Shown: positions 33,930 through 43,534, counted from the first letter of the stretch. The stretch is 64,000 nucleotides of DNA from Portibacter marinus (GCF_021533195.1 NZ_JAJNKB010000003.1:583001-647000); one strand, 5' to 3'. Notes: generated by a model from the sequence alone, not told the origin. A program made the numbers and translations.

Positions 33930-35174
33930 ATGAGAAGAGTTGTAGTCACAGGGATAGGAGCGTTGACACCTATAGGTAATACAGCAGAAGAATACAAAAA
34001 AGCATTATTTGACGGTGTAAGTGGTGCCAAACCCATAACGCATTTTGATACTGAGCATTTCAAAACTAAGTTTGCCTGCGAAGTCAAAAACTTCGATCCT
34101 GAAGATCACTTTCACAAAAGAGAAGCCAGAAGATTGGATCCTTTTACTCAATTTGCCTTGGTCGTAGCTGAAGAGGCTATGCAGGATAGCGGTTTAGATC
34201 TGGAGAAAATAGACCTGGAAAGAGCAGGCGTAATCTGGGGGAGTGGAATCGGTGGTTTCTATACCATTGAAAATGATATTACAGAAGCTGCACTTGCTGA
34301 GCCCGGACATCGGTACTCTCCTTTTCTGATTCCCAAATTGATTTCAGACATTGCTCCTGGACACATTTCCATCAAGTACGGATTAAGGGGGATCAATTAT
34401 GCCACCGTATCTGCCTGTGCTTCTTCCTCTCACGCCATTGGCAATGCGACGGATTATATAAAACTTGGAAAAGCAGATATTATTATAGCCGGCGGCTCAG
34501 AAGCAGGTATTGTCAAGGCAGGTGTAGGTGGATTCTCATCTTTAAAGGCACTATCAGAAAGAAATGATAGCCCGGAGACAGCATCCAGACCTTTCGATAA
34601 GGATCGCGATGGCTTTGTATTGGGCGAAGGTGCCGGTGCACTGATATTAGAAGAGTATGAGCATGCTAAAGCCAGAGGCGCAAAGATATATGCCGAAGTA
34701 GGCGGGTCAGGCATGACTGCAGATGCTTACCACATTACCGCACCTCATCCCGATGGACTGGCGGTGACCAGGGTGATGGAATTGGCCCTTCAGGATGCAG
34801 GCGTGAGCAAAGAGGATATAGATTATATTAATGTACATGGAACCTCTACGCCATTAGGTGATATTGCTGAGATCAAAGCGATTGTCAACGTTTTCGGTGA
34901 GGCTGCTTACGATCTCAACATCAGTTCCACAAAATCTATGACAGGTCACTTATTGGGAGCAGCAGGTGCTATCGAATCTATCGCAAGCATCTTTGCCCTA
35001 CAGGAGAATAAAATTCCACCCACGATCAACCATTTTACGGATGATCCGGAAATAGACCCCAAATTGAATTTAACGTTTAACAAGACACAGGAAAGAGAAG
35101 TAAATAACGTAATTTGTAACACCTTCGGATTCGGAGGTCACAATACATCTATCGTTTTTAAAAAAGTAAGCTAA
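33930..35174 (+). CDS. fabF: Beta-ketoacyl-ACP synthase II
   Basis: 414 residues. It elongates acyl-ACP with malonyl-ACP. Active-site C163 is in VSACASSSHA; His residues are in VHGTSTPLGD and KSMTGHLLGAAGA. The C-terminal FGFGGHNTSIVF is typical. It follows acpP and precedes rnc by 6 bp. The gene order acpP-fabF-rnc is very common in bacteria. Confidence 0.98.
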   Translation: MRRVVVTGIGALTPIGNTAEEYKKALFDGVSGAKPITHFDTEHFKTKFACEVKNFDPEDHFHKREARRLDPFTQFALVVAEEAMQDSGLDLEKIDLERAGVIWGSGIGGFYTIENDITEAALAEPGHRYSPFLIPKLISDIAPGHISIKYGLRGINYATVSACASSSHAIGNATDYIKLGKADIIIAGGSEAGIVKAGVGGFSSLKALSERNDSPETASRPFDKDRDGFVLGEGAGALILEEYEHAKARGAKIYAEVGGSGMTADAYHITAPHPDGLAVTRVMELALQDAGVSKEDIDYINVHGTSTPLGDIAEIKAIVNVFGEAAYDLNISSTKSMTGHLLGAAGAIESIASIFALQENKIPPTINHFTDDPEIDPKLNLTFNKTQEREVNNVICNTFGFGGHNTSIVFKKVS

Positions 35175-35180
35175 AGGATT

Positions 35181-35927
35181 TTGGGCTACATTAGGAAGTT
35201 CTATAATTATTTTCTATCTCCTGAAAAGGAGCTTGCCCGTAAGATCAAGTCTGTCGTTGGTTTTACGCCATCGAGACTTCGTATTTTCAAATTGGCTTTC
35301 TATCATAAATCTATGAATGATAAATTGGCCGGTGATTTCAATAACGAAAGACTGGAATACCTGGGAGATGCCATCCTTTCTACCGTAGTAGCAGAATATC
35401 TTTTTAAAAAATATCCCAATAAAGCCGAAGGTTTCCTGACTAAAATGCGATCCAAAATCGTCAAGAGAAAAACTTTAAATGAGATCGCTGATAAGATGGG
35501 CATCGATATGATACTCACCGATTATTCTCAGGGAAATCTATCCAAATCTATGTTGGGCAATGCTTTAGAAGCGTTGATAGGTGCCATTTACATAGAACAT
35601 GGGTACAACGACACCAGGGATTATATCATTCGAAATGTACTCAGAAAGTACCTGGATATTCATCAACTAGAGTCTACGGATGATAATTATAAGTCTCAAT
35701 TACTTGAATTCTGTCAAAAAACCGGAAAGGAGGTTGATTACAAAGTCCTGTCAAAATTTAAGCACGAAAAGAGAGATCGATTCCGAATCGCAGTACTGAT
35801 CGATGGTGAAGAGACTGCTGAAGCAGAAGACTTCAATAAAAAATCTGCTGAACAATCAGCTTCTAAAGTTGCCTTGAAAATCATCTCGGCTAAAGAACCA
35901 AAGGCTGAAACTTCTGTTACGTCGTAA
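35181..35927 (+). CDS. rnc: Ribonuclease III
   Basis: 248 residues from a TTG start at 35181, preceded at proper spacing by AAAGGA. No earlier in-frame ATG exists and the next ATG falls inside the catalytic domain. The signature NERLEYLGDAILS lies at 55-67 and NALEALIGAIYIEHG supplies the second acidic cluster. The C-terminal ~65 residues (NYKSQLLEFCQKTGKEVDYKVL ... AEAEDFNKKSAEQSASKVAL) form a double-stranded RNA-binding domain. It processes rRNA precursors and cleaves double-stranded RNA. It overlaps nothing, but the next gene starts directly after its stop codon. Confidence 0.95.
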   Translation: MGYIRKFYNYFLSPEKELARKIKSVVGFTPSRLRIFKLAFYHKSMNDKLAGDFNNERLEYLGDAILSTVVAEYLFKKYPNKAEGFLTKMRSKIVKRKTLNEIADKMGIDMILTDYSQGNLSKSMLGNALEALIGAIYIEHGYNDTRDYIIRNVLRKYLDIHQLESTDDNYKSQLLEFCQKTGKEVDYKVLSKFKHEKRDRFRIAVLIDGEETAEAEDFNKKSAEQSASKVALKIISAKEPKAETSVTS

Positions 35928-37160
35928 GTGGATTCATTAACTCAAATTGTTTTAGGAGCGGCAGTCGGTGAAGTTGTGGCAGGTAAAAAGCTGGGCAATA
36001 GAGCAATGCTATGGGGCGCAGTAGCTGGTACCATACCAGATCTCGATGTCATCATAGGAGCACTTTTTATGAGTGAGCTGGACGCATTGGCATTCCATCG
36101 CGGATTTATGCATTCATTTACCTTTGCCATTTTGTTTTCGGTCCTGATCAGCTTTTTGGTGCATCGATTGTATTCATCGGGATACTACCAGCGCAAAGCT
36201 CATAAGATCGCCTCTTTTGTGGGTGCCATTTTGATGATGGTTTTCATGGCAGGTATTTTAAATTTTATTCCGGTAGTGGCCTCTGGAGGAGTTTCAGTCT
36301 GGCTTATTTTGATCAGCTTGCTTTTGGTTGGGTTTTTCTCGTATCGATTGTGGACCAATTATTATATGAAGAATCCACTGGAACATGTCAAAATGACTTT
36401 CACCCACTGGTATGTTTTCTTTTTCCTGACGATTGTTACGCATCCTATTCTGGATTGCTTTACGACCTATGGAACACAGGTTTTTCAGCCTTTTTCAGAT
36501 TACAGGGTGGCGTTCAATAATATTTCGGTTTTTGATCCACTCTATACCGCACCATTTTTAATTCTTGTACTTATAGCAGCCTTTTTAAAGAAAAGCCACA
36601 AAGCCAGGTTGTGGTTGACCATTGCAGGTTTAACGATCAGTTCATTATACATGATGTGGACTTTTCGAAACAAGGCGGAGGTCAATGCGGCATTTGAAAG
36701 TTCATTAATTGACCAAAATCTCCCGTATACCGAAATTTTTACATCACCTACCATTGCCAATAACCTGCTGTGGAATTGTGTCGCCATGGGCAATGAAGTA
36801 TTTTACACCGGCTTTTATTCTATCTTAGATTCACTGCCTGAAGTCAATGATATACTTACTATTCCTGTTAATAGTAATGCTATTAAAGGGCATGAGAATG
36901 ATGAAGCAGTAGAAGTGCTAAGGTGGTTTAGTGATGGCTACAATACCTACGAAAAACCTGACAGTTCAACGATTATTGTCAATGATCTGCGATTCGGGCG
37001 GTTTTCATTAGACAATGATGATAGCAGCCAATTTGTATTTAGATTTACGCTGGAGAAAAACCGTGAAGGTACTTATACTTTAACAGGTGATTCTGCCGGC
37101 CCTCCAGAAAATCCAGATGGATGGTTCCGTGATCTGTGGAATCGGATGATGGGAAATTAA
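35928..37160 (+). CDS. Membrane-bound metal-dependent hydrolase (YdjM/LexA-binding type)
   Basis: 410 residues from a GTG start at 35928, immediately after the rnc stop. The N-terminal part MDSLTQIVLGAAVGEVV, PDLDVIIGALF and HRGFMHSFTFA is the family pattern, with conserved His and Asp residues that probably bind a metal. Four or five membrane segments follow. The last ~170 residues, from about 240, are soluble and carry no recognised domain. Its role is unknown. It probably belongs to the acpP-fabF-rnc transcript. Confidence 0.8.
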   Translation: MDSLTQIVLGAAVGEVVAGKKLGNRAMLWGAVAGTIPDLDVIIGALFMSELDALAFHRGFMHSFTFAILFSVLISFLVHRLYSSGYYQRKAHKIASFVGAILMMVFMAGILNFIPVVASGGVSVWLILISLLLVGFFSYRLWTNYYMKNPLEHVKMTFTHWYVFFFLTIVTHPILDCFTTYGTQVFQPFSDYRVAFNNISVFDPLYTAPFLILVLIAAFLKKSHKARLWLTIAGLTISSLYMMWTFRNKAEVNAAFESSLIDQNLPYTEIFTSPTIANNLLWNCVAMGNEVFYTGFYSILDSLPEVNDILTIPVNSNAIKGHENDEAVEVLRWFSDGYNTYEKPDSSTIIVNDLRFGRFSLDNDDSSQFVFRFTLEKNREGTYTLTGDSAGPPENPDGWFRDLWNRMMGN

Positions 37161-37182
37161 AACCGCCCAATCCTGACAAGTA

Positions 37183-37794
37183 CTAGGCCTTTTCAAAAAG
37201 CTTTTTAGTCTGTGAACGACCGACTGCAACAGCAAAAATCATCGAAAACAATCCTAAAATGATTAAGCCCCATTGAGAAAGTGTGGGTACATTGAATAAA
37301 GGATCCCTTGTATAAGCGATATCATCAACGTATCCAGGTTGGTCAAGCGAGACCCTAACCCTTGTAACTCTGGTCGAAGAAATAGTAACGGTTTCAAATC
37401 CGCTTCCAGCTATCGCAAAAGATTGAACTTCCACAGATGCTCCATTTTCGTCGAAGGCTTCTACAATTAAGTTTCCTGGAGTTGCACTAAATCCTGCATT
37501 AAAGCTTATTCCACTCGTAGGTCCATCAAATAAAATATCTTCGATAGTTCCTGTAATAACAGGATTAAATTTTAATGCGTTAGGTGTGGAAAAACCCGTG
37601 ATAGTAAAACTTCTGCAATCTAATACCTCTGCTCCACCAGTAAATGTAACATATCCATCAGAATAAGCATCAGCTGGGGTATTTTGATCGATAAACACTG
37701 TAGGAGCAAACATTCCGTCAAAATTTATGAAACCACTTTGAGCGTGGGAAAGTCCCAAAGTAAAAAGGCATAAAAGGGTGATTAGATTTTTCAT
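37183..37794 (-). CDS. Exported protein with IPTL-CTERM sorting signal
   Basis: 203 residues. A signal peptide (MKNLITLLCLFTLGLSHAQ) and a mature beta-rich domain are followed by a C-terminal anchor NVPTLSQWGLIILGLFSMI with a basic end (GRSQTKKLFEKA). The tripartite motif (VPTLSQWG, hydrophobic helix, basic tail) is the IPTL-CTERM type usually processed by an exosortase-like enzyme. No exosortase gene is seen in this window. The extracellular domain has no recognised family; QSFTITGFSTPNALKF suggests a beta-sandwich. Conserved function is unknown. Confidence 0.82.
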   Translation of the reverse strand: MKNLITLLCLFTLGLSHAQSGFINFDGMFAPTVFIDQNTPADAYSDGYVTFTGGAEVLDCRSFTITGFSTPNALKFNPVITGTIEDILFDGPTSGISFNAGFSATPGNLIVEAFDENGASVEVQSFAIAGSGFETVTISSTRVTRVRVSLDQPGYVDDIAYTRDPLFNVPTLSQWGLIILGLFSMIFAVAVGRSQTKKLFEKA

Positions 37795-37823
37795 TTTCTA
37801 TCGTTGTTTTGTTTTGTTGATAT

Positions 37824-37831
37824 CAAATATA
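37824..37831 (-). promoter_or_regulatory. -7 element of the IPTL-CTERM gene
   Basis: CAAATATA on the plus strand reads TATATTTG on the minus strand, matching TAnnTTTG, about 30 bp before the ATG. No clear -33 element is present. Confidence 0.4.
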
Positions 37832-37956
37832 GCAAAAACCTGTCCATTGTAGCGTATCACATCTTTGCCAACATCACATAAATTAACAAAGCTTTAATAA
37901 TTAGATCAAATCAATTACAAATTCCTATCGTTCTATAAGCGGTAAAATATTTTAAA

Positions 37957-38679
37957 ATGAGACTTTCTTTCTTGCTATTGGCAATTCTTACATTCACAAT
38001 ATCCAACGCCCAGATTAACCTTGGCGGCCTCATTGACAAAGGCAAAAAAGTATTGGAAGGCGAAAATCCCCTGTCTAAGGACGAAATCGCCGCTGGACTG
38101 AAGCAAGCATTGGATAAAGGGATAGACGAAGCCGTCACCAGGCTTTCAGCTGAAGATGGCTACCTTGCTTCCACTTATAAAATAGAAGTGCCGGAAGAAG
38201 CGCAGAAAGTGATCAGCAAATTGAAACTCGTTCCGGGATTCGAAAACGTAGAACAGGAACTCATCTTGAGAATGAACCGTGCAGCAGAAGTAGCGGCTAA
38301 GAAAGCCACCCCTATTTTTGTCGATGCCGTCCGTTCCATCTCCTTTGATGATGCCATGAATATTCTTAAGGGCGAAGACGACGCTGCCACCGACTACCTC
38401 AGTGCTAAAAGCAGGAAGAAATTATATGATGAGTTCATGCCTGTCATTGTTTCTGCATTGGATGAAGTCAATGCCCGTTCATATTGGAAGTCGGCCACTG
38501 ATGCCTATAACAAATTGCCTTTTGTGAAAAAGGTCAACCCTGAATTGGATGATCATGTGAACACTAAAGCTTTGGATGGCTTGTTTGGATTGATTGCCGT
38601 AAAAGAAAAAGGTATCCGCAATAATATAGACCAACGCAGCACGGACCTTCTCAGAAAAGTCTTTGCACAGCAAGATTAA
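37957..38679 (+). CDS. DUF4197 domain-containing protein
   Basis: 240 residues. The signal peptide (MRLSFLLLAILTFTISNAQ) is followed by an all-helical domain matching DUF4197 (GLKQALDKGIDEAVTRLSAEDGYLAS, SFDDAMNILKGEDDAATDYL, KLYDEFMPVIVSALDEVNA). The family is exported and of unknown function. The gene is flanked by IPTL-CTERM (divergent) and the M28 peptidase. Confidence 0.88.
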   Translation: MRLSFLLLAILTFTISNAQINLGGLIDKGKKVLEGENPLSKDEIAAGLKQALDKGIDEAVTRLSAEDGYLASTYKIEVPEEAQKVISKLKLVPGFENVEQELILRMNRAAEVAAKKATPIFVDAVRSISFDDAMNILKGEDDAATDYLSAKSRKKLYDEFMPVIVSALDEVNARSYWKSATDAYNKLPFVKKVNPELDDHVNTKALDGLFGLIAVKEKGIRNNIDQRSTDLLRKVFAQQD

Positions 38680-38758
38680 TCGCTCAGCCTATTGTTCACT
38701 GCAATGTGGTTCTAAAAAATATAGATAAAGGTTTATCTTAGACTTTAAATTGAAGTTC

Positions 38759-40144
38759 ATGATCAAACCGGTTTTAGTATTCCTCTTATTTTATGTCCAT
38801 GTTTTCATGCTGCAAGCCCAGACATCTGATGATGCATTCGTTATTAAAAAAATATACGAAACAGCATTGGCGGAAAGCAATGCATACGAATGGTTGACGC
38901 ACTTATCAGAAAATATAGGTGGTCGATTAGCGGGCTCACCCAACAGTTATAAAGCCGAAGATTACACACAACATATATTGGATTCACTGGGCGTTACCAC
39001 CACATTCAGACAGGCAACTGAAACCACTTACTGGAATCGAAAGGAGGAAAGCCAGGTTTTCGCCCATCTGACCGATAATGCTAAAATACTTTTGCCTTCT
39101 ACATCCCTTGGTAACACCATAGGTACAGAAGGAAAGGAAGTCAGAGCAAAGATCATCGAGGTCAACGGACTAGATGAAGTTGATCAACTGGGAGAAGAAA
39201 TGATCTCCGGGAAAATAGTCTTCTACAACAGGCCCATGGATCCTACTTTAATCAACACATTTAATGCCTACGGAGGGGCTGTAGATCAAAGAGCGTTCGG
39301 TGCCTCAAGAGCTGCTAAGTACGGAGCGGTAGGAGCCATCGTGCGATCCATGACCAATAAGTTGGACGATGTACCTCATACAGGATCATCCATCTACGAA
39401 GACGGGGTAAAACGCATTCCTTCGATTGCCATCAGTACCAACGCTGCTGAAATGTTAAGTGATATGCTGAGCAGGAATCCAGACCTGGAACTGAGCTTTT
39501 CTAACGATAACGAAATCATTCCTAATCAGACGAATTATAACATTATCGGAGAATGGAAAGGATCAGAAAAGCCTGATGAGATCATCGTGGTGGGAGGTCA
39601 CCTGGATTCCTGGGATCTGGGAGGTGGAGCCCATGATGATGGCGCAGGTTGTGTTCAGGCGATGGCTGTGGTAGAAATTTTTAAGAAAATGAATTATCAA
39701 CCCAAACACACCATTAGAGTGGTCATGTTTGCCAACGAAGAGAATGGTTTGGCTGGTGGAAGAGAATATGCAAGGCTAGCCAAAGAAAATGGTGAGAAAC
39801 ATTTGTCAGCCATTGAGTCAGATGCCGGAGGTTTTACTCCCAGAGCATTCAGCACGGACGGTTTAGATTCATACTTCGATGAAAAATTCAAGAAGGTTTC
39901 CAGTTGGTTTACACTGCTTGAGCCATATGGAGTGACTTTAATAAAGGGTGGCTCAGGTGCAGATATCAGCCCATTGAAAGAACAGGGTCCACTGCTTTTT
40001 GGCTTGCGTCCTGATTCCCAACGCTACTTTGACTTTCATCACACGGCGGAAGATCATATTGAAGCCGTGAACAAGAGAGAATTGAATCTAGGAGCGGCTG
40101 CGATGACCTCATTAATATACCTCATAGACTCTTACGGCATATGA
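38759..40144 (+). CDS. M28-family zinc peptidase (carboxypeptidase Q-like)
   Basis: 461 residues from the ATG at 38759; a TTG at 38750 is less likely because it adds three residues before the signal peptide. A signal peptide (FLLFYVHVFMLQAQ) is present. The metal-binding pattern GGHLDSWDLGGGAHDDGAG and NEENGLAGG with the acidic and His ligands of the M28 family is complete. A PA-like insert lies before it (residues ~110-230). It probably removes amino acids from peptides outside the cytoplasm. Its last four bases overlap hpt (ATGA). Confidence 0.9.
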   Translation: MIKPVLVFLLFYVHVFMLQAQTSDDAFVIKKIYETALAESNAYEWLTHLSENIGGRLAGSPNSYKAEDYTQHILDSLGVTTTFRQATETTYWNRKEESQVFAHLTDNAKILLPSTSLGNTIGTEGKEVRAKIIEVNGLDEVDQLGEEMISGKIVFYNRPMDPTLINTFNAYGGAVDQRAFGASRAAKYGAVGAIVRSMTNKLDDVPHTGSSIYEDGVKRIPSIAISTNAAEMLSDMLSRNPDLELSFSNDNEIIPNQTNYNIIGEWKGSEKPDEIIVVGGHLDSWDLGGGAHDDGAGCVQAMAVVEIFKKMNYQPKHTIRVVMFANEENGLAGGREYARLAKENGEKHLSAIESDAGGFTPRAFSTDGLDSYFDEKFKKVSSWFTLLEPYGVTLIKGGSGADISPLKEQGPLLFGLRPDSQRYFDFHHTAEDHIEAVNKRELNLGAAAMTSLIYLIDSYGI

Positions 40145-40668
40145 TTAAGATTCACGACCTGGAATTCGAAGCTTTTATTGATCGAGATGATATCGATGAT
40201 CGGGTAGGTGAAATAGGTTATGAATTGACCCGTAAATTTGAATTTGAAAATCCACTCTTTCTTGGAATGTTGAGCGGTGCCTTTGTTTTTATGGCTGACA
40301 TCATCAGGGAATTCGACGGAGACTGCGAAGTGCAATTCGTTAAGTACTATTCCTACGACGGCACCAAATCTACTGATTCGCTTAATGAGGTCATCGGAGT
40401 GGACGATAGTGTCAAAGACCGTACCGTCATATTGATTGAGGACATTGTGGATTCCGGAAAAACACTACAGAAATTCTTACCTCAATTGTATTCCAAAGGA
40501 CCCAAACATGTAGAAGTCGTCAGTCTGCTCACCAAACCAACAGCCTTTCAGCACGATATTCAGATTGACCATGTCGGCTTTGAGATTGAAGATGTTTTCG
40601 TAGTAGGATATGGTCTGGATTACAATGGATATGGTCGCAACTTGCAGGCCATCTATAAAAAACGATAG
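40141..40668 (+). CDS. hpt: Hypoxanthine phosphoribosyltransferase
   Basis: 175 residues. The PRPP-binding motif VILIEDIVDSGKT (residues 97-108) is present, with LFLGMLSGAFVFMADI upstream. It salvages hypoxanthine or guanine to the nucleotide. The gene overlaps the M28 peptidase stop by four bases. The pairing with a peptidase is probably just an accident of operon structure. Confidence 0.92.
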   Translation: MIKIHDLEFEAFIDRDDIDDRVGEIGYELTRKFEFENPLFLGMLSGAFVFMADIIREFDGDCEVQFVKYYSYDGTKSTDSLNEVIGVDDSVKDRTVILIEDIVDSGKTLQKFLPQLYSKGPKHVEVVSLLTKPTAFQHDIQIDHVGFEIEDVFVVGYGLDYNGYGRNLQAIYKKR

Positions 40669-40746
40669 CATTTATCTCATTGCAAGTCTTTCAAGCCCTT
40701 AAAAAATTTTTATCTTAACCTGTAACGTAAACAGAGGCCGCCTTCT

Positions 40747-41571
40747 ATGATATTCAAGATCCTATTCGCACTCGCACTTGTCTACTTGGGTATATTGATG
40801 TTTTTCTATGTCTTTCAGCACTACTTCTTTTTTCGTCCGGAAGTCCTTCCTCAGAATTTTCAATATAAGTATCCCTTCCCTTTTGAAGAAGTTCATTACG
40901 AAATGGAGGATGGTGGAATGATCAATGGCATCCATTTTAAAATCCCCAATGCCCTTGGCGTCGTTTTTTTCTTAAAAGGTAATTCGAAGAGTGTCAAAGG
41001 TTGGGGTAAATTTGCCAAGGACTATGTAGGAAAGGGCTATGATTTTTTCATGGTGGATTATAGAGGTTTTGGCAAAAGTAAGGGCAGGAGGACAGAAGCG
41101 GTATTGTATAGTGATGCCCAATTTCTGTACAAAAAACTATTGGAACAATACGATGAAGAAAATGTAGTCATTTTAGGCAGATCATTTGGCAGTGGGATTG
41201 CGGCACGCATTGCATCCTGGAATAATCCGAAGATGCTGATCTTGGATTCTCCTTACTACAGTTTCAATTTCAATATGAAAAGATGGGGTTTCTGGATACC
41301 TATTGACCTGCTATCCAGGTATAAAATCCCTACCAACCAGTTCTTAAAGAATGTTAATTGTCCCATCCATATTATACACGGCAACAAAGACCGATTGATC
41401 AGCTATCGGCAAGGAAAGAAGCTATACGAAGAAAACAAGGATCGGGCGACACTTTACACGATAGAAGGAGGATCGCACAATGATTTACCGGAATTTCCCG
41501 AATTCCATGAGTACCTTTACGACATACTAGTAGAACAGGTGTATGAAAAAACAGCAACAATCAGTGGTTAA
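40747..41571 (+). CDS. Alpha/beta hydrolase, membrane-anchored
   Basis: 274 residues. An N-terminal membrane anchor (IFKILFALALVYLGILMFFYVFQ) precedes the hydrolase domain. The nucleophile elbow is GRSFGSG, the acid is in GNKDRLIS and the His in GGSHNDLPEF. The pattern FMVDYRGFGKSKG is common to the BAHD/Bem46-like hydrolases. Substrate unknown. Its 3' end overlaps the next gene by 29 bp. Confidence 0.85.
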   Translation: MIFKILFALALVYLGILMFFYVFQHYFFFRPEVLPQNFQYKYPFPFEEVHYEMEDGGMINGIHFKIPNALGVVFFLKGNSKSVKGWGKFAKDYVGKGYDFFMVDYRGFGKSKGRRTEAVLYSDAQFLYKKLLEQYDEENVVILGRSFGSGIAARIASWNNPKMLILDSPYYSFNFNMKRWGFWIPIDLLSRYKIPTNQFLKNVNCPIHIIHGNKDRLISYRQGKKLYEENKDRATLYTIEGGSHNDLPEFPEFHEYLYDILVEQVYEKTATISG

Positions 41572-42091
41572 AAACTTTTGGATCTGGATGCTATGTTTGG
41601 GTTTTTCCACCCTCACATTGGCACAAAAGACCTCGAAAGAATGGAAGAAATACGAAACTGCAGATTATACTATATCCTACCCCTCGACCTGGACGCTGGA
41701 TGATTCCGGACAGCTTGGCACTCAATTTTTTCTTTTTAGTCCCGTTGAATCAGCCAATTCCACATTCAGGGCCAATGTCAACCTGATCATTCAGGATTTG
41801 TCCGGTTTGAAGCTAAGTTTGGAGCAATATGCTTCGCTTTCAGAGGATCAGATTAAAAATCTCATTACTGATAGTGCGATTTTAGAAAGTAAAAACCTGG
41901 GAGGAGAACCTGAAATACATCGTTTAATCTATACAGGAAGGCAAGGTGTACACGACTTAAAGTTTTACCAACACTACTTTATCGTCAAGGACAAAGCCTA
42001 TGTATTGACATTTACCAGTCAGGAAGAACGATTTGAGTATTATTCAAAAGTCGCTGAAGAAATACTCACCAGTTTTTCGCTCGAAGATTAG
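41543..42091 (+). CDS. Small exported protein of the PsbP/DUF1795-like type
   Basis: 182 residues. A signal peptide (MLCLGFSTLTLAQ after a polar N-terminus) precedes a region with YTISYPSTWTLDDSGQ and FFLFSPVESANSTFRANVNL, like proteins related to PsbP/DUF1795. The C-terminal VLTFTSQEERFEYY ... EEILTSFSL supports this. Its start overlaps the hydrolase gene by 29 bp and its 3' end touches the convergent desaturase gene. Function unknown. Confidence 0.65.
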   Translation: MKKQQQSVVKNFWIWMLCLGFSTLTLAQKTSKEWKKYETADYTISYPSTWTLDDSGQLGTQFFLFSPVESANSTFRANVNLIIQDLSGLKLSLEQYASLSEDQIKNLITDSAILESKNLGGEPEIHRLIYTGRQGVHDLKFYQHYFIVKDKAYVLTFTSQEERFEYYSKVAEEILTSFSLED

Positions 42092-43140
42092 CTTAATCGG
42101 ACCTTTTCTAAACGATAGAATTCACGGAACGAAAGCATTCGCTGTAATTCCTCATCCCAAAGTTTGCTTCTCAGAATCTTAAAGGTATCCTTGATTTTCA
42201 CGACAGTGACATATTCGCTGAGTATTTTATGTTCCTTTAGTGCTTTCGGCAAATTGTAGTTAGGAATGGAGGAACTCAGGTGGTGTATGTGGTGTATGCC
42301 AATGTTACCCGTTAACCATTGAAGCGGTTTTGGCAACTTATAATAGGTACTACCGCGAATGGCCGATACCAGGAAGTCCCAATTTTTCTTCCAATGCTTG
42401 TAGGAAAACTCATGTTGGTGCTGAACGTAAAAGAACCAGAATGCAATGATTCCAAAGACAAAGATCAGCATAAACTGAATGATAAAAAATTCTTTCCAGC
42501 CGATCAACCATGCCAGGCCAATGTAGACTGCGGCGATGACGAAATTGTTTTTGAATAGATTTCTAAGTTTGATTCTTCGGACCGCTTTCCATTCTACGCC
42601 GATTCTATTGGAGATCGCGAAATAGTAAATGGGTGATATGACAAACAGGACGAGTGGAGTCCGCAAGATGCGATATTTGAGTTTGCCCCACCTGGACATT
42701 TGTCTGAATTCTTCAGTTGTTTTGAAAGGCACATCTCCGATATCGCGCACTTCAAGCTGTCCGGAGTGTGCATGATGGAAATTGTGTACTTTAGCCCAAT
42801 ACTTAAAGGGAAGTGAACTAAAAATACTGCAAATCCAACCAATGATTTCATTGGCTTTCTTATTCGTGAAGAAAGACTGGTGACCGCAGTCGTGTTGGAT
42901 GATAAAAATTCTAACCAGGAAAAATGCATTGATCAAACCCAGTCCAATGGTGATCCAGATGGACCAACTCAGGCTGAGGTACATTAAGATCCAAAGGCCG
43001 ATAAATGGAGCAAAAGAAGTGATGATTTGGATCACTGCTTTTGTATTATCAGGCGTTTTGTAATTCTCTATGATTTCTTTCCAGTTCTTGAGTCTGGTTT
43101 TAATTTCTTCGTCGATGGTGCTAAAATTTGGATAATTCAT
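42088..43140 (-). CDS. Fatty acid desaturase
   Basis: 350 residues. Three His boxes of the membrane di-iron desaturase family are present: HDCGH at 83-87, HNFHHAH at 119-125 and HIHH near residue 283. Four membrane segments lie between. It introduces double bonds into acyl chains, perhaps for membrane fluidity. The family includes acyl-lipid and acyl-CoA desaturases; the substrate form is not clear. Convergent with the small exported protein gene by a 4-bp overlap. The 279 bp before the tRNA show AT-rich DNA with no gene I trust. Confidence 0.9.
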   Translation of the reverse strand: MNYPNFSTIDEEIKTRLKNWKEIIENYKTPDNTKAVIQIITSFAPFIGLWILMYLSLSWSIWITIGLGLINAFFLVRIFIIQHDCGHQSFFTNKKANEIIGWICSIFSSLPFKYWAKVHNFHHAHSGQLEVRDIGDVPFKTTEEFRQMSRWGKLKYRILRTPLVLFVISPIYYFAISNRIGVEWKAVRRIKLRNLFKNNFVIAAVYIGLAWLIGWKEFFIIQFMLIFVFGIIAFWFFYVQHQHEFSYKHWKKNWDFLVSAIRGSTYYKLPKPLQWLTGNIGIHHIHHLSSSIPNYNLPKALKEHKILSEYVTVVKIKDTFKILRSKLWDEELQRMLSFREFYRLEKVRLS

Positions 43141-43395
43141 TTTCTTATACTATTACCTGTATTAAGCAAAATTAGGGAAAAGGGTTCATTACAACGGTAC
43201 TATATTGGGATAAATATTGGTTAATGTATGCTTAAAGTTTTAATTGGAGTATGTTTTAATGGAAGATGCGGAGGTTGAAAGCTTTGATAAAGTGTATGGT
43301 TGCTATGGGTTTGAGAGGTGTGGTGGTGCGGAAAAGAGTTTTTGGGTCTGATTGAAATTTTCATTAAGAACGGTAGGAAATTAATTTTTTTGTTA

Positions 43396-43403
43396 TAAAT
43401 TTG
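43396..43403 (+). promoter_or_regulatory. -7 element of the tRNA gene
   Basis: TAAATTTG is a perfect TAnnTTTG, 17 bp before the tRNA. No -33 element is visible at the normal distance. Transcription would start near 43409. Confidence 0.45.
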
Positions 43404-43419
43404 CCGTCCATTTAAAGGA

Positions 43420-43491
43420 TGACCCATGGTGTAATTGGCAACACTACGGTTTTTGGTACCGTCATTCTAGGTTCGAGTCCTAGTGGGTCAA
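43420..43491 (+). tRNA. trnQ: tRNA-Gln (anticodon TTG)
   Basis: 72 nt. The acceptor TGACCCA (43420-43426) pairs with TGGGTCA (43484-43490), and A43491 is the discriminator. The anticodon stem is ACGGT/ACCGT with loop TTTTGGT. The T-loop GGTTCGAGTCC is standard. The CCA end is not encoded. Confidence 0.97.
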
Positions 43492-43500
43492 CAATGAAAG

Positions 43501-43534
43501 AAAGCTCTGTAAATTAGATTTTGCAGGGCTTTTT
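43501..43534 (+). terminator. Terminator after tRNA-Gln
   Basis: AAAGCTCTGTAAA (43501-43513) pairs with TTTGCAGGGCTTT (43520-43532), using two G-T pairs, and is followed by a short T run. It is 10 bp after the tRNA. Confidence 0.7.

Noticed and set aside
43221-43427. Minus-strand frame of 68 codons before tRNA-Gln
   Set aside because: It overlaps the tRNA gene and has a low-complexity His/Thr/Ser composition; not a credible protein.
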